NCBI GenBank assembly: GCA_046349435.1
Contig: JAXMCI010000012.1
Coordinates: forward strand, 124,001-188,000
Reading direction: 5' to 3'
Origin: JAXMCI01 sp046349435
GTDB lineage: Bacteria > Pseudomonadota > Alphaproteobacteria > Dongiales > Dongiaceae
DNA length: 64,000 nucleotides
The notes below the pieces were generated by a model. That model worked only from the letters and a program-made list of their open reading frames with translations, did no database searches and was not told the DNA's origin. The stretch's first letter is position 1. Each line of letters opens with the position of its first letter. Of this stretch, positions 44,449 to 53,910 are shown piece by piece. Both the position numbers and the translations under genes were made by a program.

Positions 44449-46370
44449 TAGGTCTTGAGATATTCCAGCAGGGCCATGCGGTCGGGCTCGGCGAGGTCGG
44501 TGCCCCAGAGATGGCCGCCATGGCCGTCGCCTGTCCGCTTCGTGTCGACGACACAGTCCTGCTGGGTGCAGGGCACGGAGGCGAAGCCGAGCTTCACCGG
44601 ATCGTAGACGCGCGCGCCGAGCGGGAAGGTCTCGGGGCGCTGGTCGGGCGGCAGCAGCAGGTCGTGGAGGGTCGGCACCGAGCCGTTATGCAGGTAGGGC
44701 GCCGCGGCCCAGATGCCGTAGAGCGGCCGCGGCGCATAGGGACCGTAGGGCGGCTGGGTGTCGAGCAGCGTGTCGCGCCAGATGACGCGGCCGCGCCGCT
44801 CGAGATCCTCCATCGCGTGCTGCCGCGCGGCGTCGATGCCGGCGGCCGCGTAGGCCTTCTGCTTGATCCCGTCCACCGCCGCCTGGACGGTGCGGGCAAA
44901 GGAGTTGCCGGAGAAGGCCGCACCGTCGGCCGGCACGCCCGTGCAGCCCTTCAGGAGCTGCGCCTGCGCGGCCGTGAAGGCGGTCGGCGCGATCGCCAGC
45001 GCCCCGGTGTCGGGGATCGGGCAGGAGATCCGGAGCGCCACGGTCGGGTCGGTGCCGACCTCCTCCGGCCGCAAGCCGCGCAGCCGGATCAGGCCGTTGG
45101 GCGTGCGACGGTCGGCGCCGTACTCGTGGCAGCCGGCGCAGCGGCCCTGGAAGATCGCCTTGCCGGCCGCCGCCAGCTCGGGCTTGATCGCGCCGAAGAC
45201 CTCGGCCGGCCAGCGCGGCGGATCGATGTAGTAGGCCAGCCATTCCAGGTCGTGCATGTTGCCGATCGGGATGGAGCTGTCGAACAGCGAGCCGCTGCGG
45301 CCGGGATCGAGCACCACGGTGGCGCCGGCGCCCAGCGTCTCGGTGACGTTGCGCTCCATCACCGTGTTGGTGTTGATGGTCCACTCGACCCAGTCATAGT
45401 CCTTGAAGCCCCAGACCGGCGGGAAGCGCCCGGGCTGCTCGCGATAGGCCTCGACCGCGTCGGGCGCCGCTTCCTTGCGCGACCAGAGCGGCGGGAACTT
45501 CACCGCCGCGTCGAGCCTGACCATGTTGGCCGCGTTGACCTGGAAGCCGTCGGGCCCGTCGGCCTTGCGCAGCCGGGTGAACAGGAAGTTGCGGGTGCCG
45601 TCGAAGGCGTCGAGCCGGCCGAAGCCGGAGGTCGGGTGCTGCGGGTCGCGATGCTCCTTGGCGAGGCGGATGACGGCCATCAGTTCGAGCCGGGCATCGA
45701 GCCGGTCGCGGTGCAGCAGCAGGTTGGCGCCGTAATAGACGAGCGTGACGGGACGGACGAACGGCGCGGCGATCCCGTAGCGGCCATAGTCCTGGCGCCC
45801 CAGCCGCTTCAGCGCCCGCCACAGCTTGCCGCGATCGCTGGTCGCGGCCAGCAGCGCGTCGACCGCCTGCGAGTAGAAGAGCTGCATGTTGAACAGGTTG
45901 GGCGCGCCGTCGACCCGCACGGCCTTGCCGTCGTGGCTGAGCTCGCCGACATGGCAGGCGGCGCAGCTGATGCCGACGAACTCCATGCCGAAGGTGAAGG
46001 GATTGGTCGAGACCGTCAGGCCGACCGGCAGCCCGTCCGCGCGCCCCGGGTCGGGCAGCAGCCCGAAGCGCCCGAGATTCTCGACGAAGGGCGTGTCGGA
46101 GGCGGGGTCGCCGACATCGACCGCGGTCAGCAGGATCCAGGGCAGGATCTCCGAGCCCTGCGAGAGGTGATAGAAGCGCTCCCGCTGCGCCGGGGTCAGG
46201 CCGTTGCCGTAGGCGGCGACCAGCGACGGATCGGCGCGGTCGAACCGGACCGCCATGCCCTCGTCGAGCGCGCCGGCGACGACCGGGATGGCGTAGAGGA
46301 GGGCGGCCAGCAGATAGAGGCCGGCCAGGGTCAGGAGCGCGTAGGTCAGCAGGCGGCGGACGAGCCTCAT
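44445..46370 (-). CDS. Dihaem cytochrome c oxygenase/peroxidase-like protein (10S-DOX/RoxA type)
   Basis: This 641-residue periplasmic protein has an N-terminal signal anchor (LLTYALLTLAGLYLLAALLY) and two haem c motifs, C136-AA-C139-H140 and C411-AG-C414-H415. The C-terminal APYLHNGSVPTLHDLLLPPD is shared by MauG/RoxA-like dihaem enzymes. Size, motif spacing and the N-terminal anchor recall the Pseudomonas dihaem oleate dioxygenases and rubber oxygenase RoxA, rather than 350-residue CcpA peroxidases. It follows the oleate hydratase gene by 37 bases on the same strand, which supports action on unsaturated fatty acids. The reaction is inferred from family and context. Confidence 0.75.
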   Translation of the reverse strand: MRLVRRLLTYALLTLAGLYLLAALLYAIPVVAGALDEGMAVRFDRADPSLVAAYGNGLTPAQRERFYHLSQGSEILPWILLTAVDVGDPASDTPFVENLGRFGLLPDPGRADGLPVGLTVSTNPFTFGMEFVGISCAACHVGELSHDGKAVRVDGAPNLFNMQLFYSQAVDALLAATSDRGKLWRALKRLGRQDYGRYGIAAPFVRPVTLVYYGANLLLHRDRLDARLELMAVIRLAKEHRDPQHPTSGFGRLDAFDGTRNFLFTRLRKADGPDGFQVNAANMVRLDAAVKFPPLWSRKEAAPDAVEAYREQPGRFPPVWGFKDYDWVEWTINTNTVMERNVTETLGAGATVVLDPGRSGSLFDSSIPIGNMHDLEWLAYYIDPPRWPAEVFGAIKPELAAAGKAIFQGRCAGCHEYGADRRTPNGLIRLRGLRPEEVGTDPTVALRISCPIPDTGALAIAPTAFTAAQAQLLKGCTGVPADGAAFSGNSFARTVQAAVDGIKQKAYAAAGIDAARQHAMEDLERRGRVIWRDTLLDTQPPYGPYAPRPLYGIWAAAPYLHNGSVPTLHDLLLPPDQRPETFPLGARVYDPVKLGFASVPCTQQDCVVDTKRTGDGHGGHLWGTDLAEPDRMALLEYLKTY

Positions 46371-46407
46371 GCGGTCTCCTCCCGGGGACGAGTGCGGCGG
46401 CGCGGGA

Positions 46408-47973
46408 TCACTGGAAGATGAAGACCTTGAGCACGCCGAGCAGCGCCTTCAGGTCGTACTGGCCCTGATAGACGGGCGGCGGGGCCGGGCCGCGCCGGAG
46501 CAGCGTGTGGATCGCCTCCCAGGCCGAGCGGGCGGAGTACTCGATGGTGAAGGCGATGTCCTTCGGCAGCTCGACATACTGGCCGATGAGGCCGAGATTG
46601 GTGGAGCCGGCGGGGACCACGGCGGGCCGGTCGATGCGGCGGCGCGCGTTCCAGATGTTGTTCACATAGGGCATGTCGCAGGGGATGCAGATGGACCCGG
46701 CGATGATCGCCTCCATGTCCGCGTCGAACCCCAGGTGGCGGAGCGCCTCGACCATGATCTCCCGGCCGGTGCACTCGTTCATCGGCTTGGCGACGTAGTC
46801 GCCGCGGCGCTCGGGAAACAGGCCGTAGCCCCACCAGAGATACATGTCCTCGTCCTGGCCGAAGACTTCCGGCTGGTGGAAGATGGTCAGCGACAGCAGC
46901 CAGCTCGAATCCTTCAGGGTGACCAGCCCGCCGGTCCCGGGGGTGCTGTCGGTCAGCGCGGAGAGCTTCTCGATGAACAGCTTCTGCCGGGTGGTGACCG
47001 TGAAGCTGACCCAGCGGGCGGACGGCACCTGGTCCGGGCCGAAGAACAGCTCGGGATTGCCGAGCTCCGGGCGTCCCTGCGCCAGGCGCTTCCACAGCGC
47101 CCAGGCCCGGCCGGCGGTGACCGGACGGGGCGCCTGGTCCATCGCGCCGATCGAAAGGTCGGCGACCTGCGATCCGAAGGTCGCCAGCACCAGGTCGTCC
47201 GGCGCGACCGGGATCGAGGTCGCCGCGCCGTTCCGCTCGTAGTCGAGCCGCTCGGCCGTGAGCCGGCCCGGCACCGGGGCGAACCCGATGTCCTGGACGA
47301 AGGCGCCGGTCAGGACGTTGACGCCACGCTGCTGCAGCCAGCCGGCCAGCGGCTCGATGAAGGCCTGGTACTGGTTGATCGGCGTGCGCATGACGTCCGT
47401 CATGTCGGAGAGGTCCGGGAACAGGGCGAGCGCCCGGTTCATGTAGCGCCGGAACTCGGCCGCGCTGTGCTGCGGCAGCGAGCCCATGATGGTCGACCAG
47501 AGCAGCCAGAATTCGGTGCGGAAGAACCGCTCGGCGAAGAATTCCTCGATGCGCCGCCCGTCGAGCATCGATTCGGGCGTCAGCGCCAGCCGCCCGAGGC
47601 AGAGCGCGTCCCACAGGCCGAGGCCGAAATGGCGGCTGTGCAGGACCCGGCCGTTGCGATCGAGGATGTGCGCCCGGTCCTGGAACGGATGCTCCGCGTT
47701 GAAGGTGAAGAAGTCCTCCTTGACGGAGATCGCGGGATTGCGCCGCGACGGGACGTCCTGCAGCAGGTCGTTGGTGCAGCGGAACTCCGAATCGAACACG
47801 GAGCCCGGCAGGTGGTAGCCGGTCCGCGCGTCGCCGCCCAGCCAGAAGCCGCCGCCCAGCGTCGGCCCGGCCTCGTAGATGGTGATGTCCGGGCCGGGCA
47901 CGTCCGCGTTCCGGATGAGGTACGCCGCCGCCGCCAGGCCGCCGAAACCGCCGCCGACGATATGCGCCTTCAT
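46408..47973 (-). CDS. ohyA: Oleate hydratase family protein
   Basis: This 521-residue FAD protein begins AHIVGGGFGGLAAAAYLIRN and has the MCRA/oleate hydratase landmarks YEAGPTLGGGFW, FRCTNDLLQDVPSR, STIMGSLPQHSAAEFRRYMN and NLGLIGQYVELPKDIAFTIE. Family members add water across the cis-9 double bond of oleic or linoleic acid, giving 10-hydroxy acids. It lies first in a two-gene unit with the dihaem oxygenase. The upstream region of about 460 bases is unusually AT-rich. Family membership is clear, but not the exact substrate. Confidence 0.87.
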   Translation of the reverse strand: MKAHIVGGGFGGLAAAAYLIRNADVPGPDITIYEAGPTLGGGFWLGGDARTGYHLPGSVFDSEFRCTNDLLQDVPSRRNPAISVKEDFFTFNAEHPFQDRAHILDRNGRVLHSRHFGLGLWDALCLGRLALTPESMLDGRRIEEFFAERFFRTEFWLLWSTIMGSLPQHSAAEFRRYMNRALALFPDLSDMTDVMRTPINQYQAFIEPLAGWLQQRGVNVLTGAFVQDIGFAPVPGRLTAERLDYERNGAATSIPVAPDDLVLATFGSQVADLSIGAMDQAPRPVTAGRAWALWKRLAQGRPELGNPELFFGPDQVPSARWVSFTVTTRQKLFIEKLSALTDSTPGTGGLVTLKDSSWLLSLTIFHQPEVFGQDEDMYLWWGYGLFPERRGDYVAKPMNECTGREIMVEALRHLGFDADMEAIIAGSICIPCDMPYVNNIWNARRRIDRPAVVPAGSTNLGLIGQYVELPKDIAFTIEYSARSAWEAIHTLLRRGPAPPPVYQGQYDLKALLGVLKVFIFQ

Positions 47974-48434
47974 CTGTCTCCCCCCGGAGCGCCGGGCAGG
48001 AATGCTCCTGCCGAGGCCCGCATCAGCGAGCGATGCGCAGCACTGTAGCAGGAAAGAGGACTATTTTCAGGCGACACTTGCGCCGAAAGACTTTCATATA
48101 ATGCGCTTTCAAGAAAAAGACGGCGGAAGTTTCGGCTGCGGCGAGCAGGCGGATATGGTCTTTGTGACATAAAGCGGGCATTCGCACGGATCGCCGACCC
48201 GAAGTCGGCCGCGACTCCGCCGCAGCCCGGCTTCCGAGGGGGGCAGGCGCATCGGGCCAGGTCGCGGCCGGGATGCCGGCGATCACCGGCAGGCGGAGGC
48301 CCGGCCGCCGGTGTTTCCTCTGAGAGAAATTTGTTTCCCCCAGTTGAATTCCGCCGGACCGCTCTGATATTGTGCGACCAGCGGTCCCGGCCGGCCGGCC
48401 GGCCCGCGTCAGCGACCTTCCGGAGGGTGAGGCC
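47974..48434. promoter_or_regulatory. AT-rich divergent promoter region of ohyA and the glutamate-synthase operon
   Basis: This 461-base spacer contains an AT-rich island near 48050-48180. A perfect TATAAT occurs at 48097-48102, but no good -35 hexamer lies 16-18 bases upstream, so the start point is unclear. No small gene with a ribosome site was found. It must hold the promoters for both divergent units. Confidence 0.4.
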
Positions 48435-49346
48435 ATGTGCGGCATCGCGGGGATCATGTTCAAGCACACGGACGGCAAGGCCGCCGTGGGCAAGGCTCTG
48501 ATCGACATGCTGGACGGCTGCCAGCATCGCGGCCCCGATTCGACCGGCTTCGCGCTCTACCACCAGGCCCAGCCCGGGCAGATCCGGCTGCGCTTCTTCG
48601 TCGGCACGGGCGGCGAGGCGGCGGCCGCCATCGACCGGATCAAGCAGCGGCTCGAGGCCTTCCAGGCGCGCATCGTCGAGGAGGAGGTGGTCGGCGTCGG
48701 CTACCGCGTCGACGTCAAGTTCGACGGCGACCTGCAGAAGCTCGCCTACGAGCTCGAGCATGCCGCCAAGGTCTCCTCGATCGGCGAGAGCCTGGACATC
48801 ATCAAGGATGTCGGCGGCGCGCACGATGTCGACCGGGTCTACAAGGTCGAGCAGTTCAAGGGCACCCACGGCATCGGCCACGTCCGCCTCGCGACCGAGA
48901 GCGACGTCGCGCCGGAGGCCTCGCACCCCTTCTGGGCGACCGGCTTCGCCGACATCGCCATCGTCCATAACGGGCAGATCACCAACTACTACAAGATGCG
49001 CCGCCGGCTGGAGAAGCGCGGCTACCAGTTCAACACCGACAACGACAGCGAGCTGATCGCCGTCTACCTCGCGGACAAGCTGAAGCACGGCATCAGCCTG
49101 AAGGACGCGCTCAAGACCTCGATCGAGGATCTCGACGGCACCTTCTCCTTCCTGGTCTCGACCAAGGACGAGATCGGCTACGCCAAGGACCGGCTCGCCG
49201 CCAAGCCGATGATCAAGATCGAGAACGACGACATCATCGCCATCGCCTCGGAGGAAGTGTCGCTGAACCGCCTCTTCCCGGGGCGCGCCCTCGACACCTC
49301 CGAGCCAGCCCCGGGAACCTACAACACATGGCAACGATCGATCTGA
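48435..49346 (+). CDS. Class II glutamine amidotransferase (GlxB/MgsA-like)
   Basis: This 303-residue protein starts MCGIAGIMF, so Cys2 is the N-terminal nucleophile after Met removal, and has the amidotransferase landmarks CQHRGPDSTGFAL, GIGHVRLATESDV and IVHNGQITNYYKMR. It releases ammonia from glutamine. GGAGGGTGAGG precedes the start. Its stop overlaps the next start by 19 bases. Stand-alone GlxB-type subunits partner with GlxC and GlxD proteins in N-methylglutamate synthase and related complexes; the same arrangement is seen here with GlxC and GlxD fused. Confidence 0.9.
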   Translation: MCGIAGIMFKHTDGKAAVGKALIDMLDGCQHRGPDSTGFALYHQAQPGQIRLRFFVGTGGEAAAAIDRIKQRLEAFQARIVEEEVVGVGYRVDVKFDGDLQKLAYELEHAAKVSSIGESLDIIKDVGGAHDVDRVYKVEQFKGTHGIGHVRLATESDVAPEASHPFWATGFADIAIVHNGQITNYYKMRRRLEKRGYQFNTDNDSELIAVYLADKLKHGISLKDALKTSIEDLDGTFSFLVSTKDEIGYAKDRLAAKPMIKIENDDIIAIASEEVSLNRLFPGRALDTSEPAPGTYNTWQRSI

Positions 49347-51280
49347 GCCGGATTTCCGTTCGCGAGGCCAACGAGGCGATCCGGCGGCACGGCGCCGCCG
49401 GCGAGGACGTCGAGATCCTCAACCCCGACGCCAAGCACCATGTCGGCGTCGGGCTGGTCAATCCGATCAAGGTGCGGGTCCGCGGCTCGGCCGGCTATTT
49501 CTGCGCCGGCCTGACCGACGGCCCGCGCTTCGAGGTCGACAACAACGTCGGCTGGGGGCTGGCCGACAACATGCTGTCGGGCTCGGTGGTGGTGCACGGC
49601 AATGCCGGCGCCATCGCCGGCGTCGCGGTGCGCGGCGCCGAGGTGGTGGTGCACGGCAATGTCGGCTCGCGCGCCGGCCAGGTGATGAAGGCCGGCACGC
49701 TGTGCTGCGTCGGCAACGCCAACTTCATGGCCGGCTACATGATGTATGGCGGCAGGCTGCTCATCCTCGGTAATTCCGGCGAGCAGCTCGGCCAGGACAT
49801 GACCGGCGGCAGCATCTATGTCGGCGGCAAGCTGCAGTCGCTCGGCACCGACGCGATGGTGACCGACCTGCCGGCCGCCGAGGCCGACGAGATCATGGAG
49901 TTCCTCGATCGCTACGGCATCTCGGCCAAGGTGTCGCTGCAGAAGGTCGTCAACGCCGGCAAGAAGCTGCGCTATCCCCGCAACGAGCCGCGCGTGCGCG
50001 TCATCCCGTTCTTCGCCGCGTCCGGCGACAGCAGCTACTGGAATTCCAAGGTCCAGGAGGACATCCACGTCAAGTCGCAGATCGGGCGCTACCGGATCCG
50101 CGGCTACGGCGCCTCCCGCGCCTTCCCGCACATCTCCGACATCGCCTTCAAGCGCGACCTGACCGGTGTCCCGGCCGACCCGAGCCTGACCGAGAAGATC
50201 AACCTGAAGACCGCGATCGGCGGCCGCTCCGGCGCCAAGCCGATCGAGCTCTCCATGCCGGTGATGATCGCGCCGATGAGCTACGGCGCGCTCAGCAAGT
50301 CGGCCAAGCTGTCGCTCGCCATCGCGTCCCGCCTCTCCGACATCTCGGAGAACACCGGCGAGGGCGGCATGACCGACGAGCAGCGGGCCGAGGCCAAGCG
50401 GCTGATCTACCAGTGCCTGGCCGGCCGGCTGGGCTGGAACATCCACGACATGCGGCGTGCCGACGGGCTGGAGATCTACATCTCGCAGGGCGCCAAGCCG
50501 GGGCTGGGCGGTCAGCTGATGGCCAAGAAGGTGACGCCGGAGATCGCCCGCATCCGCGGCATCCCGGCCGGCATCGACCTGCGCTCGCCCTCGCGCCATC
50601 CCGACGTGCTCGGCGCCGACGACCTCGTCATCAAGGTCGAGGAGTTCCGCGAGGCGACCGGCTACGCGATCCCGATCTCGATCAAGCTCGGCGCCGGCCG
50701 GGTGCGCGACGACATCAAGATCGCCTTCAAGGACGGCTTCGACTTCATCGAGCTCGACGGCATGCAGGGCTCGACCGGCGCGGCCAGCCACGAGGTGCTC
50801 GAGCATGTCGGCATCCCGACGCTGTCGGCGATCCAGGAGGCCAAGGATGCGCTGGCCGAGGTCGACGGCGGCGATGCGATGTCGATCGTGCTGATGGGCG
50901 GCATCAAGGACGGGCTGGAGGCGGCCAAGGCGATCGCGCTCGGCGCCAACGCCATCGCGGTCGGCACCTCGGCGATCATCGCCGGCGGCTGCATCGCCTG
51001 CCTGCAGTGCCATGTCGGGCAGTGCGTGGTCGGCATCGCCACCCAGGATCCGCAGCACGAGAAGCGCTACAACGTGCCGGTCGAGGCGCAGAACATCCAC
51101 CGCTACCTCGAATGCGTCCGCTGGCAGCTCGCCGCGGTGGCCGCCGCGCACGGCTATGGCGACATCCACCAGCTGAAGCGCGACGATCTCGTCGCCCTGA
51201 CGCCGGAAGCGGCCGCCATCACGCGCCTGCCCTACGCCCCGGAATACCGCGAGCGCAGCCGCGCCGCCGCGCGCGCCTGA
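49328..51280 (+). CDS. Fused GXGXG and FMN glutamate synthase core (GlxC-GlxD-like)
   Basis: This 650-residue protein joins two normally separate subunits. Residues about 1-215 form the GXGXG beta-helix of glutamate synthase (GSVVVHGNAGAIAGVAVRGA, NANFMAGYMMYGGRLLILGN). Residues about 230-640 form the FMN barrel: MPVMIAPMSYGALSKSAKLS, ISENTGEGGM, GAKPGLGGQLMAKKV and ELDGMQGSTGAA. The iron-sulfur cysteines are C555, C558, C561 and C566 in CIACLQCHVGQC, followed by VGIATQDP. It would condense ammonia with 2-oxoglutarate or a methylated analogue. Confidence 0.88.
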   Translation: MATIDLSRISVREANEAIRRHGAAGEDVEILNPDAKHHVGVGLVNPIKVRVRGSAGYFCAGLTDGPRFEVDNNVGWGLADNMLSGSVVVHGNAGAIAGVAVRGAEVVVHGNVGSRAGQVMKAGTLCCVGNANFMAGYMMYGGRLLILGNSGEQLGQDMTGGSIYVGGKLQSLGTDAMVTDLPAAEADEIMEFLDRYGISAKVSLQKVVNAGKKLRYPRNEPRVRVIPFFAASGDSSYWNSKVQEDIHVKSQIGRYRIRGYGASRAFPHISDIAFKRDLTGVPADPSLTEKINLKTAIGGRSGAKPIELSMPVMIAPMSYGALSKSAKLSLAIASRLSDISENTGEGGMTDEQRAEAKRLIYQCLAGRLGWNIHDMRRADGLEIYISQGAKPGLGGQLMAKKVTPEIARIRGIPAGIDLRSPSRHPDVLGADDLVIKVEEFREATGYAIPISIKLGAGRVRDDIKIAFKDGFDFIELDGMQGSTGAASHEVLEHVGIPTLSAIQEAKDALAEVDGGDAMSIVLMGGIKDGLEAAKAIALGANAIAVGTSAIIAGGCIACLQCHVGQCVVGIATQDPQHEKRYNVPVEAQNIHRYLECVRWQLAAVAAAHGYGDIHQLKRDDLVALTPEAAAITRLPYAPEYRERSRAAARA

Positions 51281-51313
51281 CCCCCGAACCTTCGAGCCCG
51301 AGAGCCTGAACCG

Positions 51314-53857
51314 ATGAGCGTCTACGATGTGTCGCGCGTCGCGCCGAGCGCCGCGCCCCCGGGCTTCGCCGACGATGTCAACGACACCCACTTCGTGCCG
51401 GCGCCCTGCCAGGTCGCCTGCCCGATCGGCACCGACGCGCCCTCCTACATCGCCTATATCTGGGAGAACCGGATCCCCGAGGCGTTCGAGGCGATCACCG
51501 CCACCAACCCCTTCAGCTCGATCTGCGGCCGGGTCTGCGACGCGCCCTGCGAGCCGGCCTGCCGGCGGACCGACAGCGACGGGCCGATCGCCATCCGCAA
51601 CCTGAAGCGCTACGTCATGGACAAGCTGGGGCGCGACTTCGCGCTGCCGGCGGTCCAGGTGCGGCGCACGGAGACCATCGGCATCGTCGGCAGCGGCCCG
51701 GCCGGGCTGACCGCGGCGCAGGACCTCGCCGAGGCCGGGTTCGAGGTGCATGTCTACGAGATGATGGACCGGCTCGGCGGGATGATGACCTGGGGCATCC
51801 CCGCCTTCCGCCTGCCGCCGGGCATCATCGAGGAGGACATGCAGCGCATGCTCAAGCGCTGCCCCGGCATCAAGGTGCACCTCAACACCGCGCTCGGCCG
51901 CGAGGTCACGCTCGACGCGCTGAAGGCCCGCCACGACGTCGTGCTGCTGACCATCGGCGCCTGGTGGGGCAAGCACATGGCGATCCCCGGCGACCGCGAC
52001 GAGCGGGTGGTCGACGGCGTCGGCTTCCTGCGCCGGATCAATGCCGGCGAGCGGCCGACCGTGCCGGAGACGGTGCTGGTGGTCGGCGGCGGCGACGTCG
52101 CCATGGATGCCTGCCGCGTCGCCAAGCGGCTGCCCGGCTGCAAGCATGTGAAAGTCATCTACCGCCGCGGCCCGCAGGAGATCCCGGCCCGCAAGGACGA
52201 GCTGCACGGCGCCCTCGCCGAGGGCATCGAGGTCGTCTACAACACCCAGCCGGTCGCCGTCGCCACCGACGGGGGCCGCTTCGCGCTGCGCTGCGTCGAG
52301 ACGCGGCTGGGCGAGCCCGGCCCCGACGGCCGCCGCCGGCCGGAGGACGTGCCCGGCTCCGAGCACGACATCGATTGCGGCCTGGTGATCATGGCGGTCG
52401 GCCAGAAGGCCGCCAGCGAGGAGCTCGACCGCCGCCAGCTGATGGCAGCCGACCGGGTGCGCACCGAGTGGACCTCGATGCGCACCTCCGACCCCAAGGT
52501 GTTCGCCGCCGGCGACGGCGCCTTCGGCGGCTCGACCATCGTCATGGCGATGCAGCACGGCCACCGCGCCGCCTACTACATCAAGGCGGCGCTCGACGGC
52601 ATAGCCGAGCCGCTGCCCTACCGGACGCCGTGGCGCACCCGCCGCGTGGCGATCGCCCAGGACATGAACTGGGAGGTCTTCCCGCGCCAGGAGCAGCAGT
52701 TCCACGGGCTCGGCGACGACCCGGTCGCCTTCCCCGAGATCGAATCGACCTATGACGAGAAGGCGGCGCGCGACGAGGCGGCGCGCTGCTACCGCTGCGA
52801 CGCGGAGACCGGCTCGTCCGACTACAGCGTGCGCCAGCGCGAGGACATCTTCGTCATGGCCCGGACCCGGCCGGACGACGCGGTGGCGCAGAAGGTGATC
52901 ATGAAGAAGCGGGTCGAGTCCCGGCCCAACCCCTATCCCGAGGGGCACCTGCCGACCCTCGACGACCTCGTCTTCCTGCCGGCCAACCTCTCCCGCCTGG
53001 TGATCGACCCCTATCGCGACGCCTGCAACGTGGCGACGGCGGTGGCCGGGCGGCTCAAGCTCTCGCTGCCCTTCATGGCGGGCGGCTTCGACGACGCCCC
53101 GGCGGAGGTGCGCATCGCGCTCGGCAAGGCGCTGGCCGACGCCGGCAGCGCCTATGTCGGCCGCCGCCGGCTCGCGCCGGCCGCCTGGCTGCAGCTGGTG
53201 GTGGCGGGCGAGGACCAGCCCGACCCGGCGGCCGAGGGCCATGTCTACGTCTTCCGCGACGGCTTCCGCGCGCTGCCCATCGAGGGCGGCGGCGACAAGC
53301 TGGTCGGGCTGGCGGTGCGGCGCGCCGACCTCGAGGCGGCGATCCCCTTCGCGCTGCAGAAGCGGCTCGACCTGCTGCTGCTCGACGGCACCCAGGGGCT
53401 GGCGCGGCCCTGGCCGGAGCTCGGCGGCTCGCCCGACCTCGCGGTGCTGCGCGACGCCATCCGCATCCTGCGCCGGCTCAATGCCGAGGAGGATGTCGAC
53501 CTCGTCTATTTCGGCGGCGTGCGCACCGGCACCGACGGGGCCAAGACCATCTCGCTCGGCGCCAGCGCCTCGATCCTCGGCGTCGCCATGGCGCTGGCGG
53601 TGGGCGGCGAGATCGCCGGCGACCGCATCGGCTTCGTCGGCGACCGCGCCGAGGCCGAGCGCATCGACGGCGCGGTCTCGATCCTGAACGCGCTCTCGAC
53701 CGAGGCCTCGATCATGGCGCGCTGCACGGGCAAGACCGACGTGCGCAACCTCGAGCCGGAGGATCTCCGCGCCATCACCCTGGTGACGGCGGAGGCGACC
53801 GGCATCCCGCTCGCCGGCATGAAGCGGACCAAGACCGCGCCGCAGGCCGCGGAGTAG
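51314..53857 (+). CDS. GltD-like iron-sulfur/FAD oxidoreductase with extra FMN-barrel-like C-terminus
   Basis: This 847-residue protein has the GltD N-terminal cysteine-rich domain (C32, C36, C71, C75, C79, C83), FAD motif GIVGSGPAGLTAAQDLAEAG, NAD(P)H motif VLVVGGGDVAMDACRVAKRL, and CYRCD near residue 492. Residues from about 555 onward resemble a reduced glutamate-synthase FMN barrel: FLPANLSRLVIDPYRDACNV and VYFGGVRTGTDGAKTISLGA. GltD proteins are usually about 470 residues, so the C-terminal addition is unusual. It supplies electrons from NAD(P)H to the FMN subunit. It starts 33 bases after the fused core gene. Confidence 0.82.
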   Translation: MSVYDVSRVAPSAAPPGFADDVNDTHFVPAPCQVACPIGTDAPSYIAYIWENRIPEAFEAITATNPFSSICGRVCDAPCEPACRRTDSDGPIAIRNLKRYVMDKLGRDFALPAVQVRRTETIGIVGSGPAGLTAAQDLAEAGFEVHVYEMMDRLGGMMTWGIPAFRLPPGIIEEDMQRMLKRCPGIKVHLNTALGREVTLDALKARHDVVLLTIGAWWGKHMAIPGDRDERVVDGVGFLRRINAGERPTVPETVLVVGGGDVAMDACRVAKRLPGCKHVKVIYRRGPQEIPARKDELHGALAEGIEVVYNTQPVAVATDGGRFALRCVETRLGEPGPDGRRRPEDVPGSEHDIDCGLVIMAVGQKAASEELDRRQLMAADRVRTEWTSMRTSDPKVFAAGDGAFGGSTIVMAMQHGHRAAYYIKAALDGIAEPLPYRTPWRTRRVAIAQDMNWEVFPRQEQQFHGLGDDPVAFPEIESTYDEKAARDEAARCYRCDAETGSSDYSVRQREDIFVMARTRPDDAVAQKVIMKKRVESRPNPYPEGHLPTLDDLVFLPANLSRLVIDPYRDACNVATAVAGRLKLSLPFMAGGFDDAPAEVRIALGKALADAGSAYVGRRRLAPAAWLQLVVAGEDQPDPAAEGHVYVFRDGFRALPIEGGGDKLVGLAVRRADLEAAIPFALQKRLDLLLLDGTQGLARPWPELGGSPDLAVLRDAIRILRRLNAEEDVDLVYFGGVRTGTDGAKTISLGASASILGVAMALAVGGEIAGDRIGFVGDRAEAERIDGAVSILNALSTEASIMARCTGKTDVRNLEPEDLRAITLVTAEATGIPLAGMKRTKTAPQAAE

Positions 53858-53910
53858 GATCTCCCTCTCCCGCTTGCGGGAGGAGCTATCGGGCTGCCGG
53901 AGGGTCCCGC

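Noticed and set aside
49319..53242. Long antisense frame opposite the glutamate-synthase-like genes
   Set aside because: Composition is shadow-like and the plus strand has full family motifs.
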